Origin: Candidatus Moraniibacteriota bacterium
GTDB taxonomy: Bacteria > Patescibacteriota > Minisyncoccia > Moranbacterales > DUUL01
Assembly (NCBI GenBank): GCA_027008775.1
Contig: JALVDV010000010.1
Location: forward strand, 1 to 32,528
Direction: 5' to 3'
Length of the DNA stretch: 32,528 nt
A model generated the notes under the pieces. It was given only the letters and a program-made list of their open reading frames with translations, did not search any database and was not told the DNA's origin. A program made the position numbers and the translations under genes. Position 1 is the first letter of the stretch. Every line of letters begins with the position of its first letter. This document shows positions 22,046-31,240 of the stretch, in pieces.

Positions 22046-22424
22046 TCGGGTCAACCCGTAAGCCGGATTCCGTTCTAGGAAAAAATTTATCTGCGTCATT
22101 TGTCGCCAAATGACTTTAGCGATTCACTCCAAAGAGTACGAACTTGCATCGGACAGGGTTTACCGCTCAACCTCACCAAATTAATGAAGAGGTTTCCAAC
22201 CCGACGTTGCCGACGGGCGAGTCGGGTAGCCGAAAGACTTCCCGACACTTTTCACCTTTCCCGAATTTTTGCGAACAAAAACTCGGTAGTATAGTCTCTG
22301 TGGCACTTTCCCTTGACAATCGTCACCGATTGCCCGATTGGCGTTACCAATTGCCCTAAAATGATGTCCGGACTTTCCTCTTTCCCGTTAAAAGGCGAGA
22401 AAGCAATTTCCCGGTTGACCCGCC
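22046..22424 (-). ncRNA. rnpB: RNase P RNA, bacterial type
   Basis: This is the catalytic RNA that cuts tRNA 5' leaders. On the minus strand the terminal helix P1 pairs CGGGTCAACC at the 5' end with GGGTTGACCCG at the 3' end. Conserved cores are GAGGAAAGTCCGGAC (22380-22366), GGGAAAGTGCCACAGAGAC in the middle, and the AGAACGGAATCCGGCTTA segment near the 3' end. The length of about 379 bases is normal for a type A RNA. The ends are placed by helix P1 and could be off by a few bases. Its substrates would include the unusual tRNA-Ser precursors in this window. Confidence 0.93.
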
Positions 22425-22470
22425 AAATTGTACCATAAAATTGTCGTTTTGTCCAGGGTGCTGTTTAAGC

Positions 22471-23655
22471 TCACTTTTCCAGAAGAGGTTTTTCCGTTTC
22501 CACTTCTTGCAGGTTTAAACTTTCCTTTCCCTCGGTTATTTTAGTGACATCTTTGTCAATTTTTTTGAATTCTTTTTGGGTGCGTCCGTAGTGATTAACC
22601 ACCGTGTTTAGAGATTTGCCCAACTTGTAATGATATTCTTCGTAAGCCTGCAAGTGACGAGCCAGCTTCTCCACATTTTTCTGGATTTCTTTGGTTTGTT
22701 CGTTCATTTTAATAGCTTTCAGTCCCTGCAGAACTGTTTGCAGATAGGCCAAAAAGGAAGTGGGCGAAGTGATAATCACTCTTTTATCCTTGAAAGCGTA
22801 CTCAATCAGGTTGCGTGAATTGATTTCGGTGGAGCCGACTTTGTTGACCAGCAAGTCGTAGTAAATTGATTCCGAAGGAATAAACATAAAAGCAAAATCA
22901 ACCGTGCCCTCCTCCGGACGAACATACTTGGCCGTTTCGTCTATTCTTTTTTTCAAATCTTCCTTAAAGCTTCTGGCAATTTTTTCTTTTTCTTCCTCAT
23001 TGGTGGCTTTCAGCAACCTTTCGTAATTTTCCAGACTGAATTTGGAATCAATGGGCACAACTTTATCGTCCACAAAAATAACCGCGTCCACAATCTCGCC
23101 GTTCTGGAAAGGAAATTGCATCTGGTAAACTCCGGGCGGCAAAACATTTTTCAGAATTTCTTCCAAATAATACTCGCCGAGCACCCCTCTCTGTTTGGGA
23201 TTTTTTAAAATGTCTTGCAGGTCCTTCAACTGCTGGGAAAAACTGATAACCTGTTTGTTGGTTTCATCCAACTTGGTTAATTTGTGAATCACCTCTTTGG
23301 TGGAGTTTTGGGAGTGCCGACTCATTTCATTGAATTGGTCGGTTACTTTGGCTAACAATTTGCGACTTTCTCTGGCAACGTGTTCCAGTGTTTCTCGGCT
23401 TTCTTTGCTAATATTGCTCATAAATTTATTACTTTCTTGAGCCTGACTTTGCACCAATTGGTGCGCCTGGGAGAGTTTCTCGTCCATAGTTTTGGATAAT
23501 TGAGCTAATTGTTGTTGCAAAATCATTAGTGATTGATCGTCTTTCGGTTTTTCCAACTCCTTCTTGAGCTCAGTCATTTTTTTGCTAAATAAAAAAACAA
23601 CCAACGCCACCGTGGCCAGAAAGAGAATGACGAGAATAATCAAAGTTAGATTCAT
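22471..23655 (-). CDS. rmuC: DNA recombination protein RmuC
   Basis: The 394-residue protein has one N-terminal membrane helix (about 3-23), a long coiled coil (28-150, rich in Gln, Glu and Lys) and the RmuC domain with its PD-(D/E)XK-like core: NPKQRGVLGEYYLEEIL, GEIVDAVIFVDDKVVPIDSKF, VDFAFMFIPSESIYYDLL and VIITSPTSFLAYLQTV. RmuC limits rearrangements at inverted repeats in E. coli; the mechanism is not settled. It is a single gene with its own promoter, divergent from the GT-C-type gene. Confidence 0.93.
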   Translation of the reverse strand: MNLTLIILVILFLATVALVVFLFSKKMTELKKELEKPKDDQSLMILQQQLAQLSKTMDEKLSQAHQLVQSQAQESNKFMSNISKESRETLEHVARESRKLLAKVTDQFNEMSRHSQNSTKEVIHKLTKLDETNKQVISFSQQLKDLQDILKNPKQRGVLGEYYLEEILKNVLPPGVYQMQFPFQNGEIVDAVIFVDDKVVPIDSKFSLENYERLLKATNEEEKEKIARSFKEDLKKRIDETAKYVRPEEGTVDFAFMFIPSESIYYDLLVNKVGSTEINSRNLIEYAFKDKRVIITSPTSFLAYLQTVLQGLKAIKMNEQTKEIQKNVEKLARHLQAYEEYHYKLGKSLNTVVNHYGRTQKEFKKIDKDVTKITEGKESLNLQEVETEKPLLEK

Positions 23656-23706
23656 ATTTTTAGTTTAAAATTTTATTTCAAGGGGGGGTCCGACTTGGAT
23701 GAATTC

Positions 23707-23735
23707 ATCTTATCACTAAAAAGGCCAGAAAACAA
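23707..23735 (-). promoter_or_regulatory. Predicted promoter of rmuC
   Basis: On the minus strand TTGTTT (23735-23730), 17 bases, TAAGAT (23712-23707) with an extended -10 TGA. Confidence 0.45.
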
Positions 23736-23747
23736 TCTTGAAAAAAC

Positions 23748-23776
23748 TTGCCCACTGTTTTTTCCCGTACTATACT
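23748..23776 (+). promoter_or_regulatory. Predicted promoter of the GT-C-type membrane protein gene
   Basis: TTGCCC (23748-23753), 17 bases, TATACT (23771-23776). It supports the start at 23814, as the longer open frame would begin inside the -35 box. Confidence 0.5.
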
Positions 23777-23813
23777 TAGTTTGAATCTCATAATAATCAA
23801 TAAAAAACGAAAA

Positions 23814-25595
23814 ATGGATAGAGACAAAATTTTGCAATTAACTTGGTTGGAGGTTGTTATTTTATTTTGGATTGGATTGATAAATATCAATCTTTGTTTG
23901 GTTCTTTTGGGAATTTTTTATCCTTCGTTGATGTTATTTTTAAGTATTACTTGGTTGTTTCTCATTGCCATCGGACATAGGAAAAATTTTTGGCGGATTA
24001 GAAAAATCGGCAAAATGGAAAAAGCGGTTTTGGTTGGTATTTTGCTTTGGTCTTTAATCTTGTCCATTTTTACGGTTCCAACTATTTTCGGCGGACGTGA
24101 TGAGGGATCTTTTTCCGGTACCGCTTTTTTAATCAGAAAAAATCACCGTCCTATCGATCGGGGAAAAATCATAAACACTTTCGCGCAAATTTACGGAGAA
24201 GGAAAAGCCTTGAATTTCCCCGGATTCTATTATCAAAAAGAAGGAGATAATTTTGTTTTAAAAAGTCAATTTTTGCCGGCCTATCCGGCTTATTTGGCCA
24301 ATTTTGCCAATCCGAAAAACCCTAACTGGCTCAAGTTGGCCAATTTGTTGCCTCTTTTGATTTTTGGTTTAGCTTTTTATTTGACTTTGGAAGCTTTGAC
24401 GGCTAATCGGAAAAAATCGGTAGCCGGTCTGCTGTTGCTTCTGTCTTTGGCACCAATGATTTTATTTTATAAATTTACCCTATCGGAAATATTTTTCGCC
24501 AGTTTACTTTGGTCCTCTTTATATTTTTTGATAAAGTATCTCCGCTGTTTTAAAAAGCCGAATGGCAGTGAGCAACGCCTCTGGTTCTACTGGTTTATTT
24601 TTTTACCTCTTTGGCCGGCTCTATTTACCAGGATTGAAGCTCTACCGGTAATTTTCTTTTTGATCATTATCTTGATACTGACTACTCATCAATCTTTGCA
24701 AAAGACCTCCTATCAGGCGCCGATTTTTTTGGCAATTATTTTTTCTTTTTTGAGCATAATCTTGTTCGCTGATTTTTTTGTCAATGTTTTGAAAAGCGTC
24801 TTTTATTCTTTGCCGAGCCCGGGCACAGACATGTCTACAATGAAGCAAACAACCTGGTTACCAAAAAATTGGCGTGATTTTTATTTGGTAAAAGTTTTTT
24901 ACACTTACAATCTCTTACCACTTTTCCTTTTCGCCGGAGGAGCCATCTACACTTTATACAAAAAGAGAGATTGGTTTTATTTATTACCCCTGTTTTTTTG
25001 GTCGCCAACTTTGTTTTACTTAGTAGACGCCAATATCTCTATTGATCATCCTTGGATGCTGAGACGCTTTGTGTTCAGTATTTTACCCTTGGCTGTTATG
25101 TACACAATTTTGTTCTTCGGGGAAAATAGATGGCAAGGGAAAAAAGTTGGCTCACTGATTGTCGGTTTGTTGGTTGTTGTCAATTTATTTATTGGCTACA
25201 ATTTTTTAGTCTTTAGACAAAACGATGGTTTATTAAAAGAAACGAAAAAGCTGGCCCAAAAGTTTGGGTCGGATGATTTGGTTTTGATAAGTCGTGAAGC
25301 TAGCGGTTCCGGTTGGTCATTGATTTCCGCTCCGCTGAGAAATATTTACCAACGACAAGCTGTTTATTTTTTTAATCCAAACGACTACGCTAAAATCAAT
25401 TCTTCTAACTATGATCACATTTACCTTGTTGCCGATTTGGCCGAGCTTGATCTATACAGAAAAATAACAAAATCAGCCCTGAAAAGCGAGGATTATGTTA
25501 TCCATAATAAATTGATTTTGCCCACTAAAGACCCTCTGAAATTTCCCGGTTTTGTCAACAAGAAAGTTGACGGAAAAATATTTCAGTTGAAATAA
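23814..25595 (+). CDS. Polytopic membrane glycosyltransferase, GT-C/PMT-like
   Basis: From ATG at 23814 the product has 593 residues; the frame is open back to 23748, but that start lies in the promoter. It has about ten membrane helices. The first outside loop has FGGRDEGSFSGTAFLIRKN with an Asp-Glu pair where GT-C enzymes place the catalytic acid. After the helices, residues about 490-593 form a soluble domain. This layout fits dolichyl-phosphate-mannose mannosyltransferase-like enzymes (GT39/GT83), which use a lipid-linked sugar donor on the outer face of the membrane. Donor and acceptor are unknown. It converges on the PfkB kinase gene 30 bases away. Confidence 0.7.
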   Translation: MDRDKILQLTWLEVVILFWIGLININLCLVLLGIFYPSLMLFLSITWLFLIAIGHRKNFWRIRKIGKMEKAVLVGILLWSLILSIFTVPTIFGGRDEGSFSGTAFLIRKNHRPIDRGKIINTFAQIYGEGKALNFPGFYYQKEGDNFVLKSQFLPAYPAYLANFANPKNPNWLKLANLLPLLIFGLAFYLTLEALTANRKKSVAGLLLLLSLAPMILFYKFTLSEIFFASLLWSSLYFLIKYLRCFKKPNGSEQRLWFYWFIFLPLWPALFTRIEALPVIFFLIIILILTTHQSLQKTSYQAPIFLAIIFSFLSIILFADFFVNVLKSVFYSLPSPGTDMSTMKQTTWLPKNWRDFYLVKVFYTYNLLPLFLFAGGAIYTLYKKRDWFYLLPLFFWSPTLFYLVDANISIDHPWMLRRFVFSILPLAVMYTILFFGENRWQGKKVGSLIVGLLVVVNLFIGYNFLVFRQNDGLLKETKKLAQKFGSDDLVLISREASGSGWSLISAPLRNIYQRQAVYFFNPNDYAKINSSNYDHIYLVADLAELDLYRKITKSALKSEDYVIHNKLILPTKDPLKFPGFVNKKVDGKIFQLK

Positions 25596-25625
25596 AGTTG
25601 TTCTTGGAAGTGGTCTTTACATTTT

Positions 25626-26642
25626 TTAAGAGGTAGTTTTCCGGAGAAGTTTTTTGATTTGTCTTCTTAGGGCGCTAGGTTTTAAGGAGCCATTAACTGC
25701 TCCAATTTCTCCGATGACAGCCGTACTGTTGGCGATGCCGGCGGCCAGACTTCTTTTGAGTTTTTCGGAAAAATCCATCTCGTAGTCGCTCTCCGCTTCA
25801 ATATAGGTGGCTAAAAAGCCGGCGTTGAAAGCGTCACCGGCGCCGGTAGTGTCAACCACTTTGGCTTCAACTTCCGCCGACAGATGAAAGATAAAAAACT
25901 CTTTTTTGATAAAACTGGCTACCCAAGCGCCTCGTTTGCCATCCGTTAAGACAACAATTTTGACCCCTTGATTCAGCATTTTTTGGCAAAGCTCTTCCGC
26001 TTGAGCCTCCCCTACGGGTGTTTCAGTCAGAAGACAGGCTTCGGAAAAATTGAGAAAAAGAATGTTAACTTCGCCAAGTCTTTCCAATAGGTCGTCTCTG
26101 TTGTTTTCTAGTTGATAGCTGGAAGGGTTGAGAGCCAGGCCAGCCTTTTTCTCGTTGGCAAATTGAACGGTCAGATCAAGATTTTCCAAATTGTTTTTCT
26201 TTTGAGAACTGAGGTAAATCCAATCAACTTTTTCCCGGAATTTTTTAAAAGCTTTAGCTAAATTAAAATTTTCCACCGAATCGCCGCTGCGCAGGATTAC
26301 TCGGTCATTTTCTTGACGGTCAAAAATAACGATAGATGTTTCGGAGGGAATTCGTCCATTTTGTTGCATATAATTTTTTTTCAGTTTGAGCCTGCCTATC
26401 TGTTTTTGGATCCACTTTCCCGTCATTGTTTTGTCAGTGCGAGCGAAAACAAAAGCGCGTAAACCCAGTTTTTGCAAAGAGGCGCCAACATTAACAGCCC
26501 CTCCGCCGACCATCTCCCGGTAATCATCGGTATAAAATTTGGCACCGGCCGGCAAACAAATCTTGTCGCCTTCTTGGTCGTCAATTCGCAAACTAAAAAA
26601 GATGTCTCTGGTAGCTGAACCGATGCAAATTACTTTTTTCAT
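25626..26642 (-). CDS. PfkB-family carbohydrate or nucleoside kinase
   Basis: I start at ATG 26642 (338 residues, MKKVICIGSATRDIFF); the frame is open to 26669, but the added MTNLFFFKE is not family-like. The ribokinase fold is clear: MVGGGAVNVGASLQKLGLRA near residue 45 (substrate loop and Gly-Gly hinge), VLTDGKRGAWV, and the catalytic and anion-hole motif DTTGAGDAFNAGF near the C-terminus. The family phosphorylates sugars, nucleosides or similar with ATP. The substrate cannot be assigned from sequence. It follows enolase by about 87 bases on the same strand. Confidence 0.85.
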   Translation of the reverse strand: MKKVICIGSATRDIFFSLRIDDQEGDKICLPAGAKFYTDDYREMVGGGAVNVGASLQKLGLRAFVFARTDKTMTGKWIQKQIGRLKLKKNYMQQNGRIPSETSIVIFDRQENDRVILRSGDSVENFNLAKAFKKFREKVDWIYLSSQKKNNLENLDLTVQFANEKKAGLALNPSSYQLENNRDDLLERLGEVNILFLNFSEACLLTETPVGEAQAEELCQKMLNQGVKIVVLTDGKRGAWVASFIKKEFFIFHLSAEVEAKVVDTTGAGDAFNAGFLATYIEAESDYEMDFSEKLKRSLAAGIANSTAVIGEIGAVNGSLKPSALRRQIKKLLRKTTS

Positions 26643-26728
26643 TTCTTTAAAGAAAAACAAATTAGTCATTTAGTTTGATTGTTACTTCTTGGTATTTCTA
26701 AAGGTGGGTCAACCTTTTAACTGAGTAG

Positions 26729-28012
26729 TTACTTCAAGAATTTTTCCAAAGCCAGTAAGCGGTTGTATTTGACCGTTCTTTCTCCCCTGGCGGTAGCTCC
26801 CGATTTGATTTGTTCCGCTCCCAAACCGACGGCAAAATCGGCAATAAAATCATCCGGTGTTTCTCCGGAACGATGGGAAACCATTACTCGCCAATTATGC
26901 TTCTGGGCTAACTTAAAGGCTTCAATGGCTTCGCTAACGGTGCCAATCTGATTTATTTTTAATAATAGAGCATTACAAGATTTATTTTTAATTGCCTGTT
27001 TGATGCGCTGGGGATTGCTAACTGTTAGATCGTCGCCGACCACTTGCACCCCTTTCTTTTGTAATATCTTTCTCAACTTGGCAAATGATTTAAAATCATT
27101 CTGTTCAAAGGGATCTTCCAGTGAAATAATCGGATATTTTTCCACCAGCTCCAGATAGTGTTCCATCATCTCCTCGGTGGTTCTGAAATCATCCTCTTTG
27201 GTTTTGAAGCCAAGATTGTAACGACCGTCAACAAAAAATTCACTGGCGGCAACGTCCAAAGCAATGTCCACTCTTTTTTCATAACCGGCCTTCTGAATGG
27301 CCTGCATTAAAATATCCAGGGCTTCGCTTTCTCGGTAGAAATCAATGGGAGCAAATCCACCTTCGTCGCCGACTAAGGTAGAGCCACTGCCAAAATTTTC
27401 TTTAATAATTTCTTTCAAGGCGTGATAGACTTCAGCGGCTCCGCGATAATTTTCCTGAAAACTTCCCAAGTTGGGAGAAATCATAAATTCCTGGAAGGCC
27501 AGCTTATTGCCGGCATGCACTCCTCCGTTAATAACATTGAAAAAAGGACGACTAACTTTTAGAATCGGACCATCATTTTCTGACAACTCGGCAATGTATT
27601 CAAACAACTTTTTTCCGGAGGCAATCGCTCCGACTCTGGCTACCGCCATAGAAACCCCAACGATGGCATTGGCGCCCAAACGCGATTTGTTATCCGTACC
27701 ATCCAATTCTATCATTTTTTGGTCAATCTTTTTCTGTTCCAAAACATCTATATCAAGCAAGGCAGGCGCTATGGTTTCATTGACGTTTTTTACAGCTTGC
27801 AATACCCCTTTACCGGCAAACCTTTTTTTGTTGCCATCTCTTAATTCTACCGCCTCAAAGTCACCAGTGGAAGCGCCGGAGGGCACTCCTGACCAGGCCT
27901 TAACACTTTTTCTTTGCAAAAAAGTCTTGCTTTCAGCAATAACTTCCACTTCCAGGGTTGGGTTTCCGCGGGAGTCTAGAATTTCCCTGGCCTGCAAACT
28001 TTTTATTTTCAT
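26729..28012 (-). CDS. eno: Enolase (phosphopyruvate hydratase)
   Basis: Enolase makes phosphoenolpyruvate from 2-phosphoglycerate in glycolysis. I start at ATG 28012 (427 residues, MKIKSLQAREILDSRGNPTLEVEV, the usual N-terminus), not at 28078. All hallmark stretches are present: SGASTGDFEAVELRDG, NAIVGVSMAVARV, NVINGGVHAGNKLAFQEFM, VGDEGGFAP (catalytic Glu), SLEDPFEQNDF and VVGDDLTV (metal ligands), LLLKINQIGT (catalytic Lys), VSHRSGETPDDFIADFAVG and IKSGATARGER. Length is normal. A promoter at 28050-28078 precedes it. Confidence 0.97.
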   Translation of the reverse strand: MKIKSLQAREILDSRGNPTLEVEVIAESKTFLQRKSVKAWSGVPSGASTGDFEAVELRDGNKKRFAGKGVLQAVKNVNETIAPALLDIDVLEQKKIDQKMIELDGTDNKSRLGANAIVGVSMAVARVGAIASGKKLFEYIAELSENDGPILKVSRPFFNVINGGVHAGNKLAFQEFMISPNLGSFQENYRGAAEVYHALKEIIKENFGSGSTLVGDEGGFAPIDFYRESEALDILMQAIQKAGYEKRVDIALDVAASEFFVDGRYNLGFKTKEDDFRTTEEMMEHYLELVEKYPIISLEDPFEQNDFKSFAKLRKILQKKGVQVVGDDLTVSNPQRIKQAIKNKSCNALLLKINQIGTVSEAIEAFKLAQKHNWRVMVSHRSGETPDDFIADFAVGLGAEQIKSGATARGERTVKYNRLLALEKFLK

Positions 28013-28049
28013 TTTTATTTTCAGATTAAATTTGTTTATGGCGTTGTTT

Positions 28050-28078
28050 ATGATACTATTCTCGCCCGGAAAAAGCAA
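28050..28078 (-). promoter_or_regulatory. Predicted promoter of eno
   Basis: On the minus strand TTGCTT (28078-28073), 17 bases, TATCAT (28055-28050). It lies inside the longer open frame, supporting the later start. Confidence 0.5.
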
Positions 28079-28147
28079 ATTGTAACCAATTGCTTCTCAT
28101 TTTTTAACGGTGATTTTTACAGATTTAATTTGCTTATTTTGATTTGT

Positions 28148-29617
28148 CTATTCGCTTTGGTTAGATTGGTTGATCAAGTTGACGGATTGTTTGTATAATT
28201 CCTCCTTAACTGTTTTTTCTTTTTTGCTTGAATAAGATTTGTTGGAAACGAGGACATCCAGGGGAGAGTTAATTTGATAACTTTGCTTTTTTCCTTTCGG
28301 CGAGATGAGAGTAACTTTGCCGACCAACTTATCTACGCCGGCCTGCTTTTGGATAAAGAGTTGGTAGTCGTCAAAAGTAAATTTTTCCGGCAAGTAATAG
28401 TCAAATTCAATGCTTTTGCTTTTGCCCAAGTTAACTTTCTGGAAAATACCAAAAACTTTTCGCCCCAACTCTTGGCTAAAATCAACCAATTTGACGCCGG
28501 AAATGCCGTTAACATCAAAAAGCCAACTACCCGCGGGCGCAAAGACGCGAAGATAGGTGCGGTAGTCTTCCGTGAGTAAATCGCGAACCATACCGTGGTG
28601 AATGTAGGTTATTTTTAATTTGGCCACCGGTTTTGGTTTACGAAAATCAACGGAGTAAACAAATTTTCTTTCTATGAGGGCGTCGGATTTTTTGGCACCG
28701 AGATTGGCATCAACCATCATTAAGAAGTCAGCGCCGGGAACTTGGCGAACATTGCCGGCCCAGCCCAGACGGCTAACCTTGTTTTCCAGCTTTTTGTCTT
28801 GAAAATAAAGAAGAATATCTTTTTCTCTGAGATGTTGTTCTATTTTTTTGATTAGCTTCTTCTTGTCTTCCCAGCTGGCAGATTGAACTTTGGCAACGAT
28901 GACCTTGGCCATTTTTTTCATAATGTATTTTCTTTTGCCTTTTTCTATTCCTTGTTGCCGGTAATCGGCTTCCACTTGTTTTTCCAATTTGGCAATAGCG
29001 TTTTCGCTAGTGTAAACTCCGGGATAATCTTCTATTTGCAGAGGACCGGTGATTTCCAAGAAAGACGGCAACAGTTTGGCCGAGATGGCAACCACCCCGT
29101 CAAACCTCTCTTTGCCTCCCTCCAAATGATAAAAATAAATGGCTTTTTTAGCGTTAGTGGGAAAATCAGGCGACCAGTTACTGTCTCTGAGCTCCCAATG
29201 TTTAACTCCCAGATATTTTAGCAAAGGTTCCGGCGGTTTGATGTGGCTAGAAACTCTGGAATCAAAGACGGTGGCATCGTGGCTGTCCACAAAAGAAACC
29301 TTGCCGTTTTTAATTTTAAGAATACCAAAGGAACCGATATAACCTCCGCCGGGACGGAGTTCATTGTTATTTTGGAAAAGCAAGAAAAAAGTGCTTTCCT
29401 TTTTATTGGACAAATCGGCAATAATATCCAGAACGGACAAAATATCATTTTTTTCCGTGGAATTGAGGGGAGCCATTTTGACCACCGGCTTAGCCAGACC
29501 CAAAATAGAGTGCAAACGATGATTTCTAAATTCCAAAAACAAGTAAAAGCCTATCAAAAAGATGGCGCTCAAGAGCCAGAAAAATATCCAAAATTTGATT
29601 GTCCTCTGTTTGGCCAT
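28148..29617 (-). CDS. DUF4012 domain protein, membrane-anchored
   Basis: The 489-residue protein has one membrane helix (about 7-30) and a large outside part. The DUF4012 core runs from FFLLFQNNNELRPGGGYIGSFGILKI through LRDSNWSPDFPTNAKKAIYFY to FDGVVAISAKLLPSFLEITGPL, roughly residues 78-195. The C-terminal half has beta-rich domains. DUF4012 resembles LytR-CpsA-Psr proteins in layout and is often found by surface-polysaccharide genes, but its activity is unknown. The last ~30 residues are Ser/Lys/Asn-rich. It follows the polymerase-like gene by six bases, so the two are surely co-transcribed. Confidence 0.85.
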   Translation of the reverse strand: MAKQRTIKFWIFFWLLSAIFLIGFYLFLEFRNHRLHSILGLAKPVVKMAPLNSTEKNDILSVLDIIADLSNKKESTFFLLFQNNNELRPGGGYIGSFGILKIKNGKVSFVDSHDATVFDSRVSSHIKPPEPLLKYLGVKHWELRDSNWSPDFPTNAKKAIYFYHLEGGKERFDGVVAISAKLLPSFLEITGPLQIEDYPGVYTSENAIAKLEKQVEADYRQQGIEKGKRKYIMKKMAKVIVAKVQSASWEDKKKLIKKIEQHLREKDILLYFQDKKLENKVSRLGWAGNVRQVPGADFLMMVDANLGAKKSDALIERKFVYSVDFRKPKPVAKLKITYIHHGMVRDLLTEDYRTYLRVFAPAGSWLFDVNGISGVKLVDFSQELGRKVFGIFQKVNLGKSKSIEFDYYLPEKFTFDDYQLFIQKQAGVDKLVGKVTLISPKGKKQSYQINSPLDVLVSNKSYSSKKEKTVKEELYKQSVNLINQSNQSE

Positions 29618-29623
29618 ATGTTT

Positions 29624-31027
29624 CTAATTACTGCTTATGATTGATTCGGTTAAACGATATTCAATTTTTCTGGTTTGCAAATTTTGCAACAAGCCGTAGA
29701 GAAGCCAGAATAACAACGATGCCGGCCAGGCAAAATAGACATTCTGAATTGTTGCCAAAATAAGGAAAATGATAAAAATTGACAGGATGACCACCAGATA
29801 AATCCTTTTTGCGCCCTCCGATTGCAGGTAAGTCGTTCTGATTTCCCAAAAATACTGACCAAGGGCGCCGAGAAAAATCAAGAGCCCAAAAAGTCCCAGG
29901 TGATAATACAAGAAAAGAAATGAGCTGTTAAAACTGTCGGTGTAGAAGCCGGAGGGATTGCCTCCCAAAATAGGAAAAAAGAATTTTTTATTAAGATGGA
30001 ATAGATGAATGAGAATCTCTTTAATTTGAGCGATGGTGTTGACGTCGGAAAAATAAAACTTGAAAGAAAAAAATAATACCGACCAAACTGCTATTTGCAG
30101 AAACGCTTTTTCTCTAAGTAAAATACCCATAATCAAAATGGCGATAGCGATGATAAAGAAAAAGTAGAACTGCTGACTGAGAAAAAGTGCTAAACTTTGC
30201 ACTGTAAAAACGGCCAGAAAAAAATTTTTGGAATGATTTAATTTGGAAAGGCGAATGAGAAATGATTTTGTTAAAGAAACCACCTCCCGGTCAGATCTGA
30301 CCTCTTGCTCGGTAAATTTTTCCTCCTCTTTGTTTTCCGAGGGATTATTTTTGCGTAGATACCAAAGGCCCAAGGTCAAGGGAATAGTAATGCTTAAAAC
30401 GATTAAGCTGTCGGGAGAGTTGCTGTCGAGAGGTAATGATTTACGAATAAGCAGTTGAGCAAAAATTAGCAGCAGAGATTTGAGGAAGCCCAGGATAATA
30501 ATAAAAAGAATAAATTTTTCAATCCTTTTTTCGGTTTGGAAAAAGAATTGAAAGGCCAGAATAATAACAGGAAAAAGCAAGAAAAGCAAAAAAAGTTTTA
30601 GAAAATCAGGGTAATAAACGGAGGGGAAATCGCCACCGTTGCTGATTTTAGTGAAGAGAAAAGAGAAGAGAATGAGAATTTCTAAGATGAGCCAATATTT
30701 AAATAATGGCAGAAATTTAAATTTATGCCTGCTGATGAATAAATTCAAAAGACCAATAAAGGCCAAAATGACTATGAGCAAAACTTGGCTATCATTGCCG
30801 GCAGACAGAAATTGAAAAGGAGGAAACAGAATAATGAGCGTTAAAAAAAATATTAAACCTTTATGAAAACTGTGCCTAAATACCAAGGCGCTCACGAAAA
30901 GTAAGACCGAGAATATAGCTAAGGACATATTCAGACTGAAAACAAGCACCGCCACAAAAAGCAAGACAGTCGCTAAAAACAAAGATAATATCTTTTCTTT
31001 TTTGAGTGTTTCCAAATAGCTTTCCAT
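29624..31027 (-). CDS. O-antigen ligase/polymerase-like membrane protein
   Basis: The 467-residue protein has about eleven to twelve membrane helices. A soluble, charged stretch near residues 222-245 (SENKEEEKFTEQEVRSDREVV) breaks the helix series. A large outside loop with PILGGNPSGFYTDSFNSSFLFLYYHLG fits the pattern of Wzy/WaaL-type proteins, where a G-x-G-S/T-D-S loop precedes the helix NSxxLxxxxxxG. Such proteins join or polymerise glycans on the outer face. The identity is a family-level guess. A promoter lies just upstream at 31058-31086, and the DUF4012 gene follows. Confidence 0.65.
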   Translation of the reverse strand: MESYLETLKKEKILSLFLATVLLFVAVLVFSLNMSLAIFSVLLFVSALVFRHSFHKGLIFFLTLIILFPPFQFLSAGNDSQVLLIVILAFIGLLNLFISRHKFKFLPLFKYWLILEILILFSFLFTKISNGGDFPSVYYPDFLKLFLLFLLFPVIILAFQFFFQTEKRIEKFILFIIILGFLKSLLLIFAQLLIRKSLPLDSNSPDSLIVLSITIPLTLGLWYLRKNNPSENKEEEKFTEQEVRSDREVVSLTKSFLIRLSKLNHSKNFFLAVFTVQSLALFLSQQFYFFFIIAIAILIMGILLREKAFLQIAVWSVLFFSFKFYFSDVNTIAQIKEILIHLFHLNKKFFFPILGGNPSGFYTDSFNSSFLFLYYHLGLFGLLIFLGALGQYFWEIRTTYLQSEGAKRIYLVVILSIFIIFLILATIQNVYFAWPASLLFWLLYGLLQNLQTRKIEYRLTESIISSN

Positions 31028-31057
31028 AAGGATTGTTAAGATAAATTATAACTTGAG

Positions 31058-31086
31058 ATGCTAACATAAATTTTATTTTTTGTCAA
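31058..31086 (-). promoter_or_regulatory. Predicted promoter of the polymerase-like / DUF4012 operon
   Basis: On the minus strand TTGACA (31086-31081), 17 bases, TAGCAT (31063-31058) with an extended -10 TGT. Confidence 0.55.
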
Positions 31087-31116
31087 CGAAAAGGAAATGA
31101 TTGTCAATTCTAAATA

Positions 31117-31154
31117 AAAATGTCATACTTCATTACCAAATTAAAATGTCATAC
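31117..31154. repeat. 12-bp direct repeat AAAATGTCATAC, two copies
   Basis: AAAATGTCATAC occurs at 31117-31128 and at 31143-31154, a spacing of 26 bases. They lie between two divergent promoters (31058-31086 minus, 31207-31234 plus) and could be regulator sites, or scars of an element. Confidence 0.5.
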
Positions 31155-31206
31155 CCGGGAAAAAATAAAAAAATTTTTGAGACTGTTTAATGGTGACTGA
31201 AAAATT

Positions 31207-31234
31207 TTGTCAGCCGAAAAATATTTGCTATAAT
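31207..31234 (+). promoter_or_regulatory. Predicted strong promoter of the structured RNA
   Basis: TTGTCA (31207-31212), 16 bases, TATAAT (31229-31234) with an extended -10 TGC. Predicted start near 31241. Confidence 0.6.
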
Positions 31235-31240
31235 ATAAAA

